Part shown: positions 56,001 through 63,677 of the stretch, one piece after another
Layout: each line of letters opens with the position of its first letter
How positions within the stretch are numbered: position 1 is the first letter of the stretch
Notes under the pieces: generated by a model
What the model was told of the DNA's origin: nothing
Databases searched by the model: none
What the model saw: only the letters and a program-made list of their open reading frames with translations
Assembly (NCBI GenBank): GCA_902775975.1
Contig: CACYOC010000004.1
Location: 27,697 to 91,696 of the forward strand
Origin: an uncultured Bacteroidales bacterium
Lineage (GTDB): Bacteria > Bacteroidota > Bacteroidia > Bacteroidales > Bacteroidaceae
Reading direction: 5' to 3'
Length of the DNA stretch: 64,000 nt
Made by a program: the position numbers and the translations under genes

Positions 56001-58774
56001 ACCTCGTAGATTACTATCCGATGAACGAGGGTTCGGGCGACTATGTCATCGACCACACCCAGGGTGCCAACGCCAAGCTGGTGGAAGCCTCGTGGGCTAT
56101 CCCGCAAGGTCTGTCACTCCACTTGGAGAAGGCCGACAACGGTGTGCTGCTTGACAAGAACGCCATGAACCGTACCGCCGATCAGGACTACACGCTGATG
56201 TTCTGGTTCAAGACCGACCGCGACGGACGCGGCGCTCTGCTCTCCAACGGTCGTGGCCAGAAGGAGGACATCAACAGCGAGAATCAGTTCCACATCGGAT
56301 TCGAGGCTGAGAAACTCATGTACCGCTCGAATGGCTATGCCGTAGAGGTGCCCGGCGACTGGAGCGACGGACAGTGGCACAATTTCGCCATGACTGTCAA
56401 CCGCGGCCGCAACGTGGCTAACATCTACGTGGACAAGGAGCTGCGCACGACCTTCGAGGCCGACAGCCTGGGCGGCATCAGCGGCGGCTATCCGCTCATC
56501 GGTGCTACTCGCTACGACCACTTGAAGGACAACGGCGACGTAGAGGTAATCAACGGTCTCGACGCCCTGAAGGGTAACGTCGACGAACTGCTGTTCTTTG
56601 CTCAGGCACTGCCAAAGCAGCTCATCAGTACCTACACTACGAAGAGCCCCAACGGCGACGAGGCCGGTCTGATGACCTACCTGTCGTTCGACCGCCAGGA
56701 GCGTCAGAAGGACAACAGCATCGAGCTGGTGCCCTACGTCTACAGCAAGAAGCTCTATCTGGACGACCATGGCAATCCCCGCTATCAGCTCGACCCGCTG
56801 ACGAAGGAGCCTACCGACACGCTGGTACGCGACTACCTGTTCGTGGACGATATGGATGTCGTCATGCAGCACTTCGACAAGACGCAGGCAGCACCCGTGA
56901 TGCCTTACGAGGAGGTGACCAACCTGAAGTTCTCCTTCATCGGCAGCGGCAACAAGGTGCTCGTCGAGCTGGACGAGTCGGCCGCCAAGATGAACCACCG
57001 CAACATCTACGTGACGCTGCGCGACATCGAGGACAAGAACGGCAACACGATGGCTTCGCCTCAGACGGCATGCTACTACGTGACCAACAGCAGCCTGCAG
57101 TGGCTGGTGAACAGACTGGACTACACCGTCAAGTATGGCAGTGGCGAGAGCAGCGTGCTGGCGTTCTACAACAACGGTGCTCAGAGCCATAGCTACACCA
57201 TCGACAACTGCCCGCGCTGGCTGACACTCAGCAAGTACAGCGACGCGGTGGCTCCGCAGACCCTCGACGATGTCGTGGCTACGGTCAGCAAAGACCTGAA
57301 CATCGGTACCTACAGCGAGGTTATCTACTTGACCGACGAGGAGGGCATCAGCGAGCCGTTCTACATCAACCTGACGGTAGAAGGCGAGCAGCCTGACTGG
57401 GCCACGAACATCAGAGGCGACCTGCTGCAGAACTCGATGACCATCAGCGGACAGGTATATCTCTACAATGAACTGGATACCGATGTACGCGACATCGTGG
57501 GTGTCTTCGACGATCAGAACCAGTGCCACGGCTATGCTAACATCAGCCACAACGCACAGACGGGCGAGAATGGTCTCTACCTGACGGTCTATGACAACCA
57601 GGCAAGCGGACGCGAACTGAAGTTCCGCCTGTGGCAGTACAGCACCGGACGTGAGCTCGTCATCAAGCCGCAAACCACAATCACGTTTGACAAGAATGTC
57701 ATGCTGGGCACCGACCAGCCCGTACGCTTCGACGGCGGTGAGTCCTTCATCCAGAACTTCGTCCTGAATCAGGGTTGGAACTGGGTATCGTTCAACGTGC
57801 AGAGCGAGCGTCTGTTCAACCTGAGCAAACTGCTCAGCGGCGTAGCATGGAGCGACGGCGACATCCTAACTGATATGAGCAGCGACCTGACGCTGACCTA
57901 CGAGAAAGCACAGAAGGACTGGCTGGCATCCGGCAGCACGTCTAAAGTGATTGTATCGCCGAAGAAGGCTTACGCCATCATGGTTCATAAGGATTGCGTC
58001 TTCCCAATTGAGGGTTCCGTCATCAGAAATGAGGACGCACGTACCATCTCACTGAAGGAAGGATGGAACGCCATAGGCTACACGCCGATGGCCAACCTGA
58101 CCGTGGAGACCGCCTTGAGCGACTACTATGACCAGGCCGAGCCGGGCGACGTCATCAAGAGCCACACCGAGTTTGCCTACTTCACCAAGGCGGGTAACAC
58201 CGGACGCTGGCGCGGCAACCTGCAGTACATGAAACCCGGCGAGGGCTACATGCTGCTCCGCAAGGGTGCTGCCAATGCCTCGTTCACTTATCCGTACTAC
58301 GACATGAACAGCAACTTCAACGAAATCTGGAGCATCGGCAGCAACCGGGCCGCCGCCCAGATGAAGTCGCGCACCACGATGAGTGTCAGTGCGACCGTCA
58401 CAGGATTTGAGATGGAGGAGGGCGACGTACTCGTGGCCTACGCCAACGGCGAGACGGTGGGCGAAGCATGCCTGCTCAGTGCTGCAGCCGCTGAGGCTGG
58501 CGAGCCTCTCTACCTCAGCATTGCCGGCGACGACAAACAGCCCATCTGGTTCGCCATCGAGCGTGACGGCGAGATCGTTGCCTCCACTGGCGAGGTGATG
58601 ACCTTCAAGGCTAACGACGTCATCGGTTCGCCCGACGAGCCGACAGCCATCAGCTTCGCCAAGGTTGACTACGAGAACGGCAAGTGGTACACCATCGGCG
58701 GTCGCTGGCTGCAGAAGAAGCCCACACGCAGCGGCATCTACATCTTCAACGGCCACAAGGTCGTAGTTAAATAA
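47075..58774 (+). CDS. Giant 3899-residue exported surface protein
   Basis: The product has an N-terminal signal (PWLMLLLLFAWLLPQQAAA). Visible modules, in order: beta domains to about 550; three GLUG-like repeats at about 579, 806 and 1020, marked by FDGNGHTLT and NLHVAGTI; an FN3-like domain near 1320; a carboxypeptidase-regulatory-like domain near 1402 (GRVEGYVRFNDGTGAPGVWV); a long region to about 2780; an Ig-like segment; two LamG/concanavalin-like domains (about 2819-2960 and 3012-3190); then modules with DVRDIVGVFDDQNQCHGYAN. The tail GIYIFNGHKVVVK is a sorting signal. It is probably an adhesin or glycan-binding surface protein; the size and lack of a catalytic motif leave the ligand open. 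Confidence 0.85.
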   Translation: MYDNEKIRRGRPWLMLLLLFAWLLPQQAAAEEYLHDPDHYSVSLGGSNIVYFTAPVYDQKNVDQWIALAYLYVSVDGGPNTPVFSWKANNYSDSKSPSIPVDATEVNTNFYFLVDGFCDFTPGNTNSTFRMTKGKSVNVNVKRNIDGYSFTFEGEWVVPYNMLGKKLTFTWEVTRYGNSPWRVTKVEGLKTVTINMPAPSAKLTPFVSNPMIDPNSPGKLQLPWFLASDSITKAWYEYTDASGVFHKENLADMNSGIIVLDANVPHKGLRVVCNYKAPGDKGSYEIEGVSSSPQNVPLIHAPVGLVARPLNDRKPKVELTWSVPYPDDDDLAPTDFFEIQRSLTGKEEDFKTISSSTFYAQVDHKTQFTYVDSTLLEAVETSMLANGGTLDHLTYRVRRAITQNWGWGADNNCAATATCVIDNMHLLRIASYKARWEDEEAYTVRAEWEYADEHGAVWDDRAKMMLRVISKNRAGDMVDSLVYTIDETERAQCYKIINLTRSCVSYDIDMYVERGTSPINHLADVKDYYVPIRSFEDWQDFNKKVEAAGGQYDLNARLYADITVNTVLGWQEGSPYRGTFDGNGHTLTVNYDGSVNSAYDNEYIAPFRYVTNATIKNLHVAGTISTKGKHAAGLIANARSGSKIYIDNCRSSVTINSSYNGETGNGGFLGSQDEATVIIRNSKFDGSFEGDNSSKNGGFVGWVASGSSLTIDNCLFAPDHINTKANGCATWAVKDEGNVSYSLINSYATREYDALFIIRNASDWHTFAVMVNEARNQYDVNAILSADITTSECAGVDPNAYYRGTFDGNGHTLTFNKTGVTEQYMAPFRYVGNATFKNLHVAGTIQTTAPRAGGLIGCIRNDLKITIENCRSSVDIKSDVNGEGNSGGFIGHIYNNTKVTFRNCVFDGKFEGSNSLFNGGFVGLNPFEYNNITFENCLFKPASVTTDPRGSDTWVYGGNGKNYSTANCYATNEFCHVINDGNDWETFRTALNQRGSKSVNAILNADFSINHSASNFQGLFDGNGHTLTLNGTDGLFVSGSNYTIRNLHVTGNIGGGMHVAGLVGASTGARNDIDCCWVSVSIHANKSHAGGFIGHASTTPHYINNCLFDGSVSANNDGKEEGTSYVGAFIGWSGEVDHHVTNCLEDGNYYYVDHAGFCYTNGSVWGNSGSSSNNYTYKGASWNEVNYAGIRHDNIDKVVEKLGSAWRKEGTDAVPKMFTRELWKNVGALSASDLASNLGTGWYVDGDQVLPVMGNSIIGTSAEDIAQFYTTGWTLEGSTLNPTTTTVEYRDYETFNDPNLKGLFYHKNTGKIEPELLTQTRQSSVLLSWSTDNKPIDFFRVLRRVKSAAGDAWKEVVTGLTDMSYEDTTVSPLATYEYKVQAVNECEGRDSTETSIVVGECKHTGRVEGYVRFNDGTGAPGVWVSVEYKAKELTRVQTDESGYFEVEELSYQGGTSVEYTVGPASDGVNIPSVLVTFDATSNNETLREFTITNGRRFSGFVMYNGTSIPVKGVNFLVDGNRIHNAQGKYVETDNDGSFSFRVLDGQHTVQAVMDKHVFTNGGWYKNSSKQNFTADVDGIYFYDDTKVTLTGRVVGGDDQGEKPLMNNLSMNNLGDSLTMVLTLEGDNTSWLVYDNLNPNRTEREEVVNHPVKGQDHYTTVRTERKRMTVWPDVTTGEYMLKLPPVRWKVQQVYCAGYPTLFQEGQVSEVIDLTNALDTLKVSYDSIYYDVDEKRVENPTATYQAVYNRIYHSPVEVTYKQIGYDNFDYLGDKTYISTDLSGEAVQVPLVYSVCKPNWPANRKDSLVAVYTLGHPVFSIERKYNIQLQVAEHYLYNNDPAGRVDIVPLKGGIAYMQNGMRALSMDDLYTIKEPQKLDSLGQCVFTLKADQTSNMSNCLRTVTFTVERDGSFIQAEPLQAYVMNMFPVGAGQDIMNEGAPILYDILRDPPGAYSNNTLAKGTTISFSYMMNASLNAGLFINLKVGDKLETVTATVSAPQGYGVAMGPINGADNADSNLDMLMYSGSGSKAFSHTMVVGNNISTSGDPSMVGADADLYIGTVQNVTVTPMSSIRAVSKDQMLKLIARLGKDNIKTLTEKDVNSELAKNVDYGSVVVIATGEDANGNPVYLIRDLALGYGPKIESNFIYSQKQLLTQIIPQKSKEIVDLMFLGTKEEAQQIANRTKKPVYLSLREPTDPMFAVVNKKVDGKVDGHPYNITKDKADEGVNYLVVLPANASENDYTDEVEDKYEVIKAWVDMIARNESEKLHASDKLNNYDVAGAAGVNYSETFDAGYSSSWSNHFPIATEVDYFGLGAGASNVFSAVGIAGSFASAIGLSLKEMNAWSTPKPDLPITNIDNGMQSTVTFTGKYLHWALFPIASYTTVGADSEARSYNRTESFTIACDLSSHLNVDVYRVHFDGSDQNKDVNVYDVFTNDNFNNFYEMVADQVRGSLKSMKINGPRGFVFRTRGGATQNPWEDQRVTKFYDPGTQLDARTLKIVNPKIRLDKQSVSGVAIDDAAKFTVYVGNDSEKPEATGGLTLLQVFALDQQNPQGAKISINGQTLTTGGMTVSCIPGQEVALQMEVRAGRGFDYEGLVIGVMSPTDAEHTYALTTFDVHFLREAGGVNIAVPGDKWVLNTNAQQDSKRGWYLPVTINGFDRYQHNFDHIEFQYKESQRGDDAWTNLCSFYADDSLMAKANGERELMKENANITTQFYGEGWTMERAYDLRAVLFCRNGSDFLTTSSKIISGVKDTRRPQLFGTPEPKSGLLTSGDDIVFNFSEDIEYNYLSAITNFEVKGEVNNNSLSEMVSVQFNGKASVESEAKRNFTGKDLTIDMMVKPAETGRDMPLFSHGNNGQKLQLWLTKDFKLKAVVNDQTFTTDSVLGKNAFRHVAMVLNQTDSLLTLYYGGLEVGHQKLSSLYSGTSNLVFGRTNEQNRNESQYYEGRMMEARLWYAAMSGTLIGSTYGGQRLTGYEKDLVDYYPMNEGSGDYVIDHTQGANAKLVEASWAIPQGLSLHLEKADNGVLLDKNAMNRTADQDYTLMFWFKTDRDGRGALLSNGRGQKEDINSENQFHIGFEAEKLMYRSNGYAVEVPGDWSDGQWHNFAMTVNRGRNVANIYVDKELRTTFEADSLGGISGGYPLIGATRYDHLKDNGDVEVINGLDALKGNVDELLFFAQALPKQLISTYTTKSPNGDEAGLMTYLSFDRQERQKDNSIELVPYVYSKKLYLDDHGNPRYQLDPLTKEPTDTLVRDYLFVDDMDVVMQHFDKTQAAPVMPYEEVTNLKFSFIGSGNKVLVELDESAAKMNHRNIYVTLRDIEDKNGNTMASPQTACYYVTNSSLQWLVNRLDYTVKYGSGESSVLAFYNNGAQSHSYTIDNCPRWLTLSKYSDAVAPQTLDDVVATVSKDLNIGTYSEVIYLTDEEGISEPFYINLTVEGEQPDWATNIRGDLLQNSMTISGQVYLYNELDTDVRDIVGVFDDQNQCHGYANISHNAQTGENGLYLTVYDNQASGRELKFRLWQYSTGRELVIKPQTTITFDKNVMLGTDQPVRFDGGESFIQNFVLNQGWNWVSFNVQSERLFNLSKLLSGVAWSDGDILTDMSSDLTLTYEKAQKDWLASGSTSKVIVSPKKAYAIMVHKDCVFPIEGSVIRNEDARTISLKEGWNAIGYTPMANLTVETALSDYYDQAEPGDVIKSHTEFAYFTKAGNTGRWRGNLQYMKPGEGYMLLRKGAANASFTYPYYDMNSNFNEIWSIGSNRAAAQMKSRTTMSVSATVTGFEMEEGDVLVAYANGETVGEACLLSAAAAEAGEPLYLSIAGDDKQPIWFAIERDGEIVASTGEVMTFKANDVIGSPDEPTAISFAKVDYENGKWYTIGGRWLQKKPTRSGIYIFNGHKVVVK

Positions 58775-58794
58775 ACATTAAAACAGTGAATATT

Positions 58795-59562
58795 ATGAAT
58801 AGAATCAAGTTAATGTCTATCCTGCTCGCAGGCCTGCTTCTCGGGGCCTGCAGCAGCAGCGACGACGACAACACCACGAATATCACCTACACGGAGGTCT
58901 CGCCAAGCGAGGCTCCCGTGTGGCAGATAGACTGGAGCAACAACCAGGAGCGGCCCGACTGGAAGGCACCCGACGTGTCCGACTACGAGAACTGGACGAT
59001 ACTCAAGGTGAAGATAGAGCAGGCGCTCATACCCTTCGTCTCCGAAGGCGACCTGATGGCGCTCTTCGTCAACGGCGAAATGCGAGGACTGGCATCGCCT
59101 GCTGTCTCAGTGGACGACAACCAGACGAACAGTGGCAAGTTCCTGGTGAAGGTCTATGGCAACGAGGCCGGCACCGAAACGGTGAATATGTCGCTGCAAT
59201 ACTACAACCAGACGCTGAAGCACATCTTCGCGCTCACTGCCGACATCAACCTCAACTCGGACGTGACGACGGGCTTTGACCGTGACTTCATACCCGAGTT
59301 CACCTACGGCTCTGCCAAGTACCCCGTGGTGAAAACGGTGAACGTAGAGCAGCTGCTGACGAAGGCTGGCGTCACAGCCGCCAGTGGCAGCACGGTAGGA
59401 GCCTTCGTGGGCGACGAGTGCCGTGGCACGGCATCACTCTCCGCCCTTGGCACCACGTCGCTGACCATCTACGGCCGCAGTGCAGGTGAGTCGGTGACGC
59501 TGAAGTGCTATGATGCCGTAAAAGGCCTCTTGGTCACCATCCCCGATGCAGTGACCATGTAA
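58795..59562 (+). CDS. Lipoprotein sharing modules with the giant protein
   Basis: The 255-residue protein has a lipoprotein signal (MNRIKLMSILLAGLLLGACS) followed by a Ser/Asp linker. Two similar modules follow: EGDLMALFVNGEMRGLASPA and later GSTVGAFVGDECRGTASLSA, each followed by beta strands. The same module type occurs near the C-terminus of the giant protein (GVFDDQNQCHGYAN and GDVLVAYANGETVGEACLLS), which suggests a related fold or shared partner. The frame extends three codons upstream to a GTG; ATG 58795 fits the signal peptide. It begins 20 bases after the giant gene, so they are one transcript. Confidence 0.75.
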   Translation: MNRIKLMSILLAGLLLGACSSSDDDNTTNITYTEVSPSEAPVWQIDWSNNQERPDWKAPDVSDYENWTILKVKIEQALIPFVSEGDLMALFVNGEMRGLASPAVSVDDNQTNSGKFLVKVYGNEAGTETVNMSLQYYNQTLKHIFALTADINLNSDVTTGFDRDFIPEFTYGSAKYPVVKTVNVEQLLTKAGVTAASGSTVGAFVGDECRGTASLSALGTTSLTIYGRSAGESVTLKCYDAVKGLLVTIPDAVTM

Positions 59563-59600
59563 TCGCGCGTGTATAGAAAATAAGGTAAATAGAGAAGACA

Positions 59601-59631
59601 GGCGGTAATGGGTTCGACTCCCATTACCGCC
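59601..59631 (+). other. Perfect 12-bp hairpin with tRNA T-loop, minihelix-like
   Basis: GGCGGTAATGGG (59601-59612) and CCCATTACCGCC (59620-59631) are perfectly complementary and enclose TTCGACT. Read as tRNA parts this is a 7-bp acceptor stem, a 5-bp T stem and a canonical 7-base T loop, followed by A. No D-arm or anticodon arm is present in the 59563-59600 sequence. There is no T run, so it is a poor intrinsic terminator. Confidence 0.75.
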
Positions 59632-59699
59632 ACAACGTAGGAATGAAAGTTACAAACAATCGCTGATATATGACAAGAGCATAAAAAATCACAAACAAT

Positions 59700-62600
59700 A
59701 TGAAAACAAAGATTATCTTCATTCTCGCCCTGCTGTGCGCGGTCGCACAAGGGGCATGGGCTGACGACGACTACGGCTATCCGACAAAGACAAAGCCAGA
59801 GTTTCACGCCTCGTATGGCGGAAAGAGCAATGTCGTGGTCATCAACACGGCAGCCGAGCTGGCCTACATCACTGAACACTTCTACGAGGATTCGGACTTC
59901 CCTGTCGATAGGGACGACTGGTCTCAACTGGACTACTATCTGAACGCCGACATCGACATGGGTACGGAGCACTCGTGGCTACCCATGGGCGTAGGTTCGA
60001 ACACCGGTTACAGTGGCAAGTTCTGGGGAAACGGCCACACCATCACCTACTATATATGGGATCTCGATGAAGCGGTTCAGGGCCTGTTCTCCACCATTCA
60101 TACTTATGGGAGGGTGTATGATGTCAACGTGATTTGCAACATCTTTTCCCACCAATCTCATGTAGGCGGCATCGCCGGCCAAAGCTGGGGCCACATAGAA
60201 AACTGCACGGCAACTGTCAACATCCTCTGCCACGAAATTCATTGTGTTGGCGGCATCGTCGGCTATACTCATTCGGGTGCCTTCGTGTCAGGCTGTCATG
60301 TGATGGGCAGGATAGAATGCACAGGCCCATCAATGCAAGTAGGCGGTATCACCGGCTGTATCGATGGTGCTTACATTACCACCGTACGCAATTGCTGGGT
60401 AGAGGCCGATATCATTACCGATGAAGCTCCCTCGCTCTATAATGCCGATGTGGGCGGCATTGCTGGTCAAAATGAATACTGTGTAGAGTACTGCTGCATG
60501 ACGGGCAACGTGACGGTCAAAGGAAAGGAAACTGGCGTGGGCGGAATTGTTGGCAGCAACGAGAAAACAGTCAGCCACTGCACCTTCTACGGCACCGTGT
60601 CGGTCAACAAAGACCAGAAGAATAAATACGTGGGGGGTGAAGCTCCGGCGGGTTCTAGCGACCATATGTACGACTATTACAGTGATGACGAATACAACGA
60701 TGCCGAAAGCAGAGGCTACGACCTGTATTGCCAAGCCATCAAGTATCCCTATGCCGTCAACGTCAAAAGCTATGGCATCGGGGGCCTTAATGAAATAAAT
60801 CCGAGATTTCTTCCGGGGGAAACCGTCAGGCTGACTGTGACGTCTGAATCTCGCGAGTTGAAAGAGATTAGCGTGAAGACGGTTTCTGGTAGCGATATCA
60901 CCGTATACTGCAATTCCCCTAGCGACTATTTTTTTATCATGCCTGCGAGGGATGTCAATGTTGTGGCCTGGTTCGACCACTTTGATTGGCCGACGGAAGG
61001 TGAAGGCACGGCAGAGGACCCGTACACCATCCGCAGCAGCAGCGAATGGGGCACGTTTGCCAGCATGGTCGCCACCAGTGAAGACGATAAGGGTAGCTTT
61101 GAAGGCAAGTACATCCGGCTGGATGCAGACCTTACCGTTACTGAGATGATAGGATACGATAATTTTCATCCCTTCAAGGGCACCTTCCTCGGCAACGGGC
61201 ACACGCTGACATTCAATCAAAATATCTATCCAGAACAAGATGACATACCTTGGCAGGGCATATCACCATTCCACTACATAAATGGCGCCACCATCAAGGA
61301 CCTCAAGGTGGCAGGCAACATCACCTCACAGACTGTCTATACGTCAGGCCTTGTTGGCTTCGCCGAAGGAAACAATCTCATTGAGAACTGCGTCGTCACT
61401 ACTACACTCAACATCAGCAGCGACTATGCTGGCGGCATCGTAGGCAATGGCCTGAATTCCACCACCACTATCAAGAACTGCGTCTTCGCCGGCACCATCA
61501 ATGGTGTGGACGTCAACCGTGCCAACATCGGCGGCATCTTGGGATATTGCAATGGTGCCACACCCACACTTGAGAACTGCTTAGAGAAGAGTACCTACAC
61601 CAACATCTCGTCTATGCACCCCATGGGCTTGCAGGGCGGCAGCGGCACCATCGCCAACTGCTATTACGTGACACCACAGATTGGTTCGCCCAACAATGCC
61701 TGCACCGTCAACGGCGCCCAGCAGGCCCGTACTATCAGTGCCGGCGAGGGTGTCATCATCAGTAACCTCGGCGAGGCTACGGCTACCTCCGTTGACGGAG
61801 GCATCACGGCATACAGCAAGGGCATCAAGTATGACGGCACCTACTACGCCGGCAATGGCGAGACCGTCAGCCTCGAGCTGAGCCATGGTAGCAAGACTGG
61901 CTACGCCTTCAGCCAATATGTTGCCTCGGCCGGAACGCTGAGCGGCACCACGCTGACCATGCCCGATGCCGACGTGACCATCAGCGCAGAGTGGACGCAG
62001 TTCGCACTCAGTGGCTCAGGTACTGCCGACGATCCCTACATCATCGGCAACACAGACGACTGGAATACCTTCGCTGGATGTGTCAACCAAGGCAACACCT
62101 TCACCGAAGAGTATGTGAAGCTGACCGAAAACATCAGTGTGACGACGATGGCAGGCACGGACACTTCCAACTCGTTCCAGGGCATCTTCGACGGCGACAA
62201 CCACACGCTGACCTTCAACAATGGTACTGCCGAGAGTCCTTTCAGCGAGGCATACTGTGCTCCGTTCCGTCACGTCAAGAACGCCGCTATTAAGGACTTG
62301 CACGTCGACGGCACCATCTATACCAGCGCACAGAAGGCCGCAGGCTTCGTGGGCGAGTCGCACGGTTCGCTCACCATCATGGACTGTCGCAGTTCAGTCA
62401 ACATCAATAGCAGCACGAGCGGCGACGGCACCCATGGTGGATTTGTCAGCACGCTGAGCGGAGCCAGAAACACCATCATCATCGATGGCTGTGTCTTCGA
62501 CGGCTCCTTTGCCACCACTGCCGGCACTACCAATTGCGCCGGCTTCATAGGTTGGCCCGTATGGAACAGACCCACCATCATGAACTCACTGATGAAGCCC

Positions 62601-63629
62601 GGCAGCGTGGCTGCAGGCATGCTCAACAATACCTTCGCCCGCTGGCATACCACAGACGGTGTCTCGTACGAGCCTACCATCACCAACTGCTACTACGTTG
62701 AGACTGCCAACCTGCCCACCAACCAGGGCATGGAGGCCTTCGCCCTCGCTACCATCCCCGCTAACCTCGGTGCGCCCGCAGCAGACTATGCCGTGGTGAA
62801 GGCATACGCGACCGGCATCCTCTACGATGGCACGTACTACATGGCTCCTGCTACTGTCAGCCTGGCCAACGATGTCGACAACAGCACCGTCATCAGCAAC
62901 GCCGACGGCTATCTGGCCGACGTGACGCTTGAAGGTCGTACGCTCTACAAGGACGGTGCATGGAACACCCTGTGCCTGCCCTTCAACGTGACCATTGCGG
63001 GAAGCCCGCTCGCTGGTGCTGAGGCTCGCACGCTCGAATCGGCCAGCATCAGCGGCTCGACGCTCAATCTGACCTTCGGCGATCTTGTCACGACGCTTGT
63101 GGCCGGTACTCCTTATATTATTAAGTGGGAGAAGGCCGACGACTATGTGAACGACGACACCCACAACCTCGTCAGCCCTGTCTTCAACGGCGTGTTCATC
63201 GACGCAGCCGACCGCGGCTATGACACCAATACGGCTTCGCCCGCAGTCACTACCGGCCAGCGTGTCCGCTTCCTCGGTACATATAAGAGCACCGCGTTCT
63301 CCGCTGAGGACAAGAGCATCCTGCTCATGGGCGCAGAGAATACGCTGTACTACCCGCTGAATGGTGCCAGTATCGGCGCACAGCGTGCCTACTTCAAGAT
63401 TGGCGCTGACGGCGCAACTGGTGCCCGCCTGACGGCGTTCAACATCGACTTCGGTGACGATACCACGACAGGTATTAGAGAGATTGGAGCTGAAGCAAAT
63501 TCTTCACCCTTCATTCTTCACTCTTCACTTACAGAGGGCTGGTATGACCTGCAGGGCCGCAAGCTCGACAAGCAGCCCACCCGTAAGGGTCTCTACATCG
63601 TGAATGGCCGTACGGTTGTGATTAAGTAA
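59700..63629 (+). CDS. Exported 1309-residue GLUG-repeat surface protein
   Basis: The protein has a signal peptide (IIFILALLCAVAQGAWADDD) and many GLUG-type segments: GNGHTITYYIWDLD, GGIAGQSWGHIENCTATVN and GGIVGYTHSGAFVSGC in the first 270 residues, then GNGHTLTFNQNIYP and DNHTLTFNNGTAE further on. Between them are InlB/bacterial-repeat-like units (GETVRLTVTSESRELKEISV, FIMPARDVNVVAWF). The C-terminus GLYIVNGRTVVIK is a sorting tail. It is likely a surface or secreted adhesin; GLUG motifs also occur in some proteases but no catalytic motif is visible. A heptamer array encodes part of residues 1268-1277. It follows the minihelix-like hairpin. Confidence 0.83.
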   Translation: MKTKIIFILALLCAVAQGAWADDDYGYPTKTKPEFHASYGGKSNVVVINTAAELAYITEHFYEDSDFPVDRDDWSQLDYYLNADIDMGTEHSWLPMGVGSNTGYSGKFWGNGHTITYYIWDLDEAVQGLFSTIHTYGRVYDVNVICNIFSHQSHVGGIAGQSWGHIENCTATVNILCHEIHCVGGIVGYTHSGAFVSGCHVMGRIECTGPSMQVGGITGCIDGAYITTVRNCWVEADIITDEAPSLYNADVGGIAGQNEYCVEYCCMTGNVTVKGKETGVGGIVGSNEKTVSHCTFYGTVSVNKDQKNKYVGGEAPAGSSDHMYDYYSDDEYNDAESRGYDLYCQAIKYPYAVNVKSYGIGGLNEINPRFLPGETVRLTVTSESRELKEISVKTVSGSDITVYCNSPSDYFFIMPARDVNVVAWFDHFDWPTEGEGTAEDPYTIRSSSEWGTFASMVATSEDDKGSFEGKYIRLDADLTVTEMIGYDNFHPFKGTFLGNGHTLTFNQNIYPEQDDIPWQGISPFHYINGATIKDLKVAGNITSQTVYTSGLVGFAEGNNLIENCVVTTTLNISSDYAGGIVGNGLNSTTTIKNCVFAGTINGVDVNRANIGGILGYCNGATPTLENCLEKSTYTNISSMHPMGLQGGSGTIANCYYVTPQIGSPNNACTVNGAQQARTISAGEGVIISNLGEATATSVDGGITAYSKGIKYDGTYYAGNGETVSLELSHGSKTGYAFSQYVASAGTLSGTTLTMPDADVTISAEWTQFALSGSGTADDPYIIGNTDDWNTFAGCVNQGNTFTEEYVKLTENISVTTMAGTDTSNSFQGIFDGDNHTLTFNNGTAESPFSEAYCAPFRHVKNAAIKDLHVDGTIYTSAQKAAGFVGESHGSLTIMDCRSSVNINSSTSGDGTHGGFVSTLSGARNTIIIDGCVFDGSFATTAGTTNCAGFIGWPVWNRPTIMNSLMKPGSVAAGMLNNTFARWHTTDGVSYEPTITNCYYVETANLPTNQGMEAFALATIPANLGAPAADYAVVKAYATGILYDGTYYMAPATVSLANDVDNSTVISNADGYLADVTLEGRTLYKDGAWNTLCLPFNVTIAGSPLAGAEARTLESASISGSTLNLTFGDLVTTLVAGTPYIIKWEKADDYVNDDTHNLVSPVFNGVFIDAADRGYDTNTASPAVTTGQRVRFLGTYKSTAFSAEDKSILLMGAENTLYYPLNGASIGAQRAYFKIGADGATGARLTAFNIDFGDDTTTGIREIGAEANSSPFILHSSLTEGWYDLQGRKLDKQPTRKGLYIVNGRTVVIK
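63503..63530 (+). repeat. Four 7-bp repeats near 3' end of GLUG gene
   Basis: TTCACCC, TTCATTC, TTCACTC and TTCACTT are contiguous and translated as SPFILHSSL just before the sorting tail. Same heptamer family as the arrays in dnaG and GH78. Confidence 0.9.
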
Positions 63630-63634
63630 AACCA

Positions 63635-63661
63635 CGAATTTGACGAATTAAACGAATTAAT
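63635..63661. repeat. Three 9-bp repeats after GLUG gene
   Basis: CGAATTTGA, CGAATTAAA and CGAATTAAT follow one another between the stop at 63629 and the next start. Confidence 0.85.
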
Positions 63662-63677
63662 CAAATATATCATCAAT

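Noticed and set aside
56114-57673. Minus-strand frame of 519 codons inside the giant gene
   Set aside because: Antisense to continuous, domain-bearing coding sequence; composition is rich in Val/Ala/His from reverse-read codons.
59555-59635. Complete tRNA gene
   Set aside because: No D-arm, anticodon arm or 5' acceptor strand at tRNA distance; only the acceptor/T-arm hairpin is present.
60640-60660. Another hairpin-family member in the GLUG gene (GAAGCTCCGGCGGGTTC)
   Set aside because: Only the right-hand half resembles the family; there is no complementary left arm.
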